Shown in pieces: positions 5,724 through 9,410 of a DNA stretch of 9,410 nt. The position numbers were made by a program, and so were the translations under genes. The notes beneath the pieces are model-generated. The model searched no databases, had not been told where the DNA came from, and saw only the letters and a program-made list of their open reading frames with translations. The stretch's first letter is position 1, and every line of letters begins with the position of its first letter. The stretch lies in assembly GCA_024277475.1 (NCBI GenBank), contig JAJRVC010000034.1, forward strand, positions 1 through 9,410, read 5' to 3'. The stretch is from Deltaproteobacteria bacterium. GTDB taxonomy: Bacteria; Desulfobacterota; Desulfobacteria; Desulfobacterales; JAFDCJ01.

Positions 5724-6809
5724 ATGCTTTCTGACAAAACAGATATATCGGCCATCTGGGTCATCACACCCAACGGCACTAAACTGGCAGAGATGCTATC
5801 GCGAAATCTATCTGAATCGGATATCTATATTTCACAGAAAATTATCGAAACGCCGATTGGGCATTTTTCGTTTCAGAGCCTGTCCGAGACGCTGGAAAAA
5901 AAATTTCATCGATATACCGGCCACATTTTTATTATGAGCACTGGTATTGTTGTTCGCGTCATCGCCCCTTTTATCAGACGTAAGACGGAAGACCCGGCAG
6001 TGGTCGTGGTGGACGATCAGGGAATTCACGCCATCAGTCTTTTATCGGGTCATCTGGGCGGCGCCAATGCTCTGACTTTAAAAATTGCGGACATAATCGG
6101 GGCCGATCCGGTGATTACCACCGCAACCGATGTGAACAGGGTCCCGGCGATCGATATGCTGGCCAAAGAGAAGAATCTTTTGGTTGAAACCCCGCGGGCC
6201 ATTAAAACCGTGAACATGGCACTGCTCAAAGGTGAGAAAATCTTCGTTCATGATCCATTCGGGTTCTTGGGAAACAGTCTGCCGCATTTCGAACCATGGA
6301 CCTATGACGGGCTAAAAAACCGCACGAACATAAACCAGGGGGGGGATCAATCTGAAGACGTCCCCGGGATCTATGTTGATGATGTCGCCATTGACCTTCC
6401 AGGGGAAGTATTGGTATTGCGACCGGCCAGTCTCGTGGCCGGTATTGGTTGCAACCGCAACACCAGCACAGATGAAATGCGAGCATTTCTGGAAAAGGTG
6501 CTTGAAGCGAACAATCTGGTTTTAGCAAGTCTGAAATGCCTTGCCTCCATTGACGTGAAATCTGATGAAAACGGTTTAGTCACTTTAGCTGAGAATCTCG
6601 ATCTGCCGCTGATTTTTTATAATCGGCAGGAGCTGAACCAGGTTAAAAAAATTAAAAACCCCTCCCTTGTGGTGGAAAAACATGTTGGAGTAAAAAGCGT
6701 ATGCGAAGCAGCAGCAATTCTCGCAGCCAGGGACGGAGTACTGATCGTTCCCAAACAATCGACCCGAAACGTGACTGTGGCCATTGCACGAATCGACTTT
6801 TCGTCATAG
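5724..6809 (+). CDS. cbiG: Cobalt-precorrin-5A hydrolase
   Basis: CbiG opens the delta-lactone of cobalt-precorrin-5A and releases the two-carbon fragment (C20 with its methyl) as acetaldehyde, giving cobalt-precorrin-5B for CbiD. It is specific to the anaerobic pathway. The 361-residue product has the three usual parts. The N-terminal domain runs to about residue 85, with MSTGIVVRVIAPFIRRKTED from residue 71. The central domain has DDQGIHAISLLSGHLGGAN ending at about 115, and TATDVNRVPAIDMLA. After a variable linker (about 185-225), the C-terminal domain starts with LVAGIGCNRNTS (GIGC at 240-243) and ends in VTVAIARIDFSS. The ATG at 5724 follows 80 nt of AT-rich spacer with no Shine-Dalgarno sequence. 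No earlier start fits. A run of eight G residues (6338-6345) lies in the linker. The last 109 nt overlap cbiH in another frame. Confidence 0.95.
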   Translation: MLSDKTDISAIWVITPNGTKLAEMLSRNLSESDIYISQKIIETPIGHFSFQSLSETLEKKFHRYTGHIFIMSTGIVVRVIAPFIRRKTEDPAVVVVDDQGIHAISLLSGHLGGANALTLKIADIIGADPVITTATDVNRVPAIDMLAKEKNLLVETPRAIKTVNMALLKGEKIFVHDPFGFLGNSLPHFEPWTYDGLKNRTNINQGGDQSEDVPGIYVDDVAIDLPGEVLVLRPASLVAGIGCNRNTSTDEMRAFLEKVLEANNLVLASLKCLASIDVKSDENGLVTLAENLDLPLIFYNRQELNQVKKIKNPSLVVEKHVGVKSVCEAAAILAARDGVLIVPKQSTRNVTVAIARIDFSS

Positions 6810-7612
6810 GCATCGGACCCGGCAACCCCGACCATTTAACGAAACGGGCGATTGATGTTCTTGCTTCGGTGGATGTCGTTGCCGGTTATAGTACCTACAT
6901 TGAATTAATCCAGCCGCTGATTGAAGAAAAAAAAATTATCAGCACCGGCATGACCAGGGAAGTTGAACGTGTCGAAGCGGCCATTGAAGCGGCCCTCAGC
7001 GGCCAATCCTGTGCGATCGTATCCAGCGGAGATCCGGGAATCTATGCCATGGCCGGTCTGGTATTTGAAACCTGCCGGATAAAAAACATCAAAATCACAT
7101 CGCCGGTTCGCAATACAACCAACCTGAACGATAAAGGAGCGTTGGTGTTGGAGATTGTTCCCGGGGTTCCGGCGCTTTGCGCGGGAGCTTCACTGCTGGG
7201 TGCACCGTTGACCCATGATTTTGCCGTTATCAGTCTCAGTGATCTTTTGACCCCATGGGAAATCATCGAGAAACGCATCGAGGCTGCCGCCAAGGCCGAT
7301 TTTGTGGTTGTGTTGTACAACCCCAAAAGCAAAAAAAGGAACTGGCAACTGGAAACTGCACAAAATATCTTGCTTCAGTACCGGGACAAACACACACCGG
7401 TCGGTATTGTTGTCGGTGCCATGCGGCAAAACCAGGACGTGCAGATTGTCCCGTTGGATGAGATACATCGAGCCCATGTGGATATGCAAACCACTGTATT
7501 TGTGGGCAGCAGTACATCCGGCCGTTATCTTGATTTTATGGCAACACCGCGGGGTTATTCGAAAAAATACGGCGGTCGGAATAATAAACGATCTACCGAG
7601 AATTATGAATGA
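6701..7612 (+). CDS. cbiH: (Cobalt-)precorrin-3B C17-methyltransferase, with unusual N-terminal extension
   Basis: CbiH methylates C17 and drives ring contraction to (cobalt-)precorrin-4. The core begins at residue 33 with LFVIGIGPGNPDHLT and continues through AGYSTYIELI, SSGDPGIYAMAGLVFE (108-123), EIVPGVPALCAGASLLGAPL, VVLYNPKSKKR, and TTVFVGSSTSG followed by ATPRGYSKKYGG, all typical of CobJ/CbiH. The only ATG, GTG or TTG in frame before the core is ATG 6701. It gives a Ser/Arg-rich 32-residue extension (with CGHC at 26-29) encoded inside cbiG. GGAG at 6687-6690 could be its ribosome binding site. Alternatively the protein is joined to CbiG by a -1 frameshift near TTTT 6798-6801. Residues about 129-148 form an apparent insertion relative to the compact family core. 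The C-terminus lacks the extra iron-sulfur domain known from CbiH60. The next gene follows after 25 nt. Confidence 0.92.
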   Translation: MRSSSNSRSQGRSTDRSQTIDPKRDCGHCTNRLFVIGIGPGNPDHLTKRAIDVLASVDVVAGYSTYIELIQPLIEEKKIISTGMTREVERVEAAIEAALSGQSCAIVSSGDPGIYAMAGLVFETCRIKNIKITSPVRNTTNLNDKGALVLEIVPGVPALCAGASLLGAPLTHDFAVISLSDLLTPWEIIEKRIEAAAKADFVVVLYNPKSKKRNWQLETAQNILLQYRDKHTPVGIVVGAMRQNQDVQIVPLDEIHRAHVDMQTTVFVGSSTSGRYLDFMATPRGYSKKYGGRNNKRSTENYE

Positions 7613-7618
7613 TAAATT

Positions 7619-7626
7619 AAGGAGAG
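7619..7626 (+). promoter_or_regulatory. Ribosome binding site of cobO
   Basis: AAGGAGAG lies about 11 nt before ATG 7638. It selects this ATG over upstream in-frame start codons (such as 7302) that lie within cbiH, and it marks the short cbiH-cobO spacer as part of one transcript. Confidence 0.75.
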
Positions 7627-7637
7627 AAAATATTATT

Positions 7638-8153
7638 ATGAAAGGTTACGTCCAGATTTATACCGGAGACGGCAAAGGCAAAACAACAGCAGCTCTTGGC
7701 CTGGCCCTCAGGGCGGCCGGTGCCGGATTGAAGGTCTACATCGCCCAGTTTCTGAAAAAAGGGGACTACAGTGAAATTAAAGCCTTGAAGCGCTATGCGG
7801 ACCTTGTCACGGTGGAACAGTTTGGAATAGGGCATTTTATAAGGGGAGCTCCGGCAACGTCAGACATTGAAGCCGCCGCCAAAGGACTGGAAAAAATTGA
7901 CGAAATTCTATCGGCGGGTCGGCATCAAATGATCGTGCTGGATGAAGCCAACGTGGCCGTTTCTTGCGGGCTGTTTCCGGTAAAAGCCTTGATTAGGATT
8001 ATTGAGCAAAAACCGGATTCCATGGAACTTGTGATTACCGGGCGCGGGGCTGCGCCGGAAATCATAGAAAAGGCGGATCTTGTCTCAGAGGTGAAATCTG
8101 TAAAACACTACTTTAAAAACGGGGTACAGGCACGAATTGGAATCGAAAAATAA
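7638..8153 (+). CDS. cobO: Corrinoid adenosyltransferase (BtuR/CobO/CobA family)
   Basis: This enzyme transfers the 5'-deoxyadenosyl group of ATP to the cobalt(I) of cobyrinic acid a,c-diamide or related corrinoids. The 171-residue product starts MKGYVQIYTGDGKGKTTAAL, with the atypical P-loop GDGKGKTT at residues 10-17. It then has the Walker-B-like strand MIVLDEANVAV at 98-108 and VITGRGAAPEIIEKADLVSE, and it ends with KHYFKNGVQARIGIEK, the diagnostic family C-terminus. At 171 residues it is a short version. E. coli BtuR, at about 196, has an extra N-terminal segment that is missing here. The open frame extends back into cbiH to 7302, but homology and the ribosome binding site place the start at 7638. 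The stop codon TAA shares its last A with the ATG of cobQ (TAATG), so the two are translationally coupled, fitting their consecutive roles. Confidence 0.95.
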   Translation: MKGYVQIYTGDGKGKTTAALGLALRAAGAGLKVYIAQFLKKGDYSEIKALKRYADLVTVEQFGIGHFIRGAPATSDIEAAAKGLEKIDEILSAGRHQMIVLDEANVAVSCGLFPVKALIRIIEQKPDSMELVITGRGAAPEIIEKADLVSEVKSVKHYFKNGVQARIGIEK

Positions 8154-9410
8154 TGGATAAAACCAGGCTAAAACCGCCCTGTATTGCAATTCTGGGCACG
8201 GGATCCGATGTGGGGAAAAGCATCATTACCACGGCACTTTGTCGTTTTTTTGTAAATCAGGGTATGTCGGTGGCCCCCTTTAAAGCACAAAACATGTCTA
8301 ACAACTCAGGTATCACCCCCGAGGGATTGGAGATAGGCCGTGCTCAGATCGTACAGGCGGAAGCCGCCAAAACAGCACCGCATGTCGATATGAATCCTGT
8401 TTTGCTGAAACCCACCAGTGACCTGGGTTCCCAGGTCGTTCTGTTGGGCACGGCCGGTGAAAATGCCACAGCGGCTGATTACCATCGCAAAAAAGAAACT
8501 CTTTTCAGCACTGCGACTGCTGCCTTTGACCGCTTGCACCGTCGTTACGCGCTGATTGTGATGGAAGGCGCCGGCTCCTGCGCGGAGGTCAATTTAATGG
8601 ACAATGACATCGTTAATCTGCGCATGGCTGAATACGCTCATGCACCGGTAGTTCTGGTGGCTGATATTCACCGCGGCGGCGTGTTTGCGCAGATCGTCGG
8701 AACGATGAAATGCTTGAATCCGGCCCAAAGGAATCTGATCAAAGGATTTATTATCAACCGTTTCCGGGGGGACATCCGTCTGTTTGAAGATGGCGTAACC
8801 TGGATCGAGCACAAAACGGGCAAAAAAGTGTTCGGTGTACTTCCCTGGTATGATCACATCAACATCGAGTCTGAAGATTCCGTGGTGATCGAACAGCCCA
8901 AACAGGTGATAAAAGCTGATGGCCGGCAACCGGCCATCGCAGTTGTTCGACTGCCGCACATTTCCAATTTTAACGATTTTGATCCCCTTGCGATGGTAAA
9001 AGGGCTCAATCTGCATTTTTTAGAAAAAGTTCAGGATCTTTCCCATTTTCGTGCTGTAATTCTGCCCGGTTCCAAAAACACCCGCTCCGATCTGGAATGG
9101 TTGGAAACAATGGGATGGAGTGAAAAAATTATCACCTATGCCAATCAGGGCGGAAATGTGCTGGGAATATGCGGCGGTTACCAAATGATGGGTAACACTG
9201 TCCACGATCCGGATGGAATAGAAGGCCGACCCGGTTCAACCGCCGGGCTGAACTTGCTGCCGGTTGAAACTGAGTTGAAAGCCCCAAAGATCACCACCCT
9301 GACGAAATTTTCCCGAAAGGGAGTGTGCGGTTCGGGGTATGAAATTCACATGGGACAAACCCATCGCCATGGGGGCACTTCCCTGTTTAAGGTCAACGAA
9401 CGCAACAGCA
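8153..9410 (+). CDS. cobQ: Adenosylcobyric acid synthase (glutamine-hydrolysing), 3'-truncated by window edge
   Basis: This enzyme (CbiP/CobQ) amidates the b, d, e and g side chains of adenosylcobyrinic acid a,c-diamide, using glutamine and ATP. 419 codons are visible without a stop, against about 480-510 for the full family, so the C-terminal part is off the window. The N-terminal dethiobiotin-synthetase-like ATPase domain has the P-loop GTGSDVGKS (15-23), APFKAQNMSNNSG, MNPVLLKP, and MEGAGSCAEVNL. These are family hallmarks. The later class I glutamine amidotransferase domain shows VILPGSKNTRSDLEWL and the nucleophile elbow GICGGYQMMG with Cys340, then EIHMGQTH. The catalytic His near the C-terminus would lie outside. 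ATG 8153 overlaps the cobO stop by one base, and the homologous sequence begins a few residues in, which supports this start. Confidence 0.95.
   Translation, partial: MDKTRLKPPCIAILGTGSDVGKSIITTALCRFFVNQGMSVAPFKAQNMSNNSGITPEGLEIGRAQIVQAEAAKTAPHVDMNPVLLKPTSDLGSQVVLLGTAGENATAADYHRKKETLFSTATAAFDRLHRRYALIVMEGAGSCAEVNLMDNDIVNLRMAEYAHAPVVLVADIHRGGVFAQIVGTMKCLNPAQRNLIKGFIINRFRGDIRLFEDGVTWIEHKTGKKVFGVLPWYDHINIESEDSVVIEQPKQVIKADGRQPAIAVVRLPHISNFNDFDPLAMVKGLNLHFLEKVQDLSHFRAVILPGSKNTRSDLEWLETMGWSEKIITYANQGGNVLGICGGYQMMGNTVHDPDGIEGRPGSTAGLNLLPVETELKAPKITTLTKFSRKGVCGSGYEIHMGQTHRHGGTSLFKVNERNS

Noticed and set aside
7302..7637. Longer in-frame upstream start for the adenosyltransferase
   Set aside because: That stretch lies in another frame of cbiH and has no family content. 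Homology and a good ribosome binding site place the start at 7638.

Overview
This window is almost entirely a cobalamin (vitamin B12) corrin-ring gene cluster of the anaerobic, early-cobalt-insertion type, with every gene on the + strand. CbiD and CbiG are present, and no CobG, CobF or CobN is seen, so the organism makes the corrin ring without oxygen. The cbiE-cbiT fusion, the moderate GC content and the intergenic repeat debris (runs of GGTTCAAGG, GTGTCAGGTTTCAG and GGAAT type) suggest a strict anaerobe. A sulfate-reducing or related Desulfobacterota (deltaproteobacterial) lineage is my best guess. That is inference from style and not a database result.

Layout: 2-571 is the 3' end of cbiL (C20 methyltransferase), cut by the left edge. 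572-1002 is non-coding and repeat-rich. 1003-2034 encodes a polytopic membrane protein of the Gate/nucleoside-recognition type, the one gene here without a known place in B12 synthesis. 2035-2276 is non-coding and ends in a REP-like hairpin directly before cbiD (2277-3413). After a 191-nt gap comes cbiET (3605-4870), which overlaps cbiF (4867-5643) by 4 nt. After 80 nt comes cbiG (5724-6809), which overlaps cbiH (6701-7612) by 109 nt. A 25-nt gap leads to a corrinoid adenosyltransferase gene (cobO type, 7638-8153). Its stop codon shares one base with the start of cobQ/cbiP (8153 to beyond the right edge).

The enzymes cover most of the path from (cobalt-)precorrin-2 to adenosylcobyric acid: CbiL (C20), CbiH (C17 and ring contraction), CbiF (C11), CbiG (lactone opening and loss of the two-carbon fragment), CbiD (C1), CbiE/CbiT (C5, C15 and decarboxylation), CobO (adenosylation) and CobQ/CbiP (four amidations). 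CbiJ (reductase), CbiC (mutase), CbiA (a,c-amidation), the cobaltochelatase and the nucleotide-loop genes are not in the window.

I found no convincing wholly new system. The items most worth a second look are the 109-nt cbiG/cbiH overlap, which forces an odd N-terminal extension or a frameshift fusion; the membrane protein inside the cluster; the REP-like hairpin in place of a ribosome binding site at cbiD; and a repeat that became coding sequence at the cbiET/cbiF joint.
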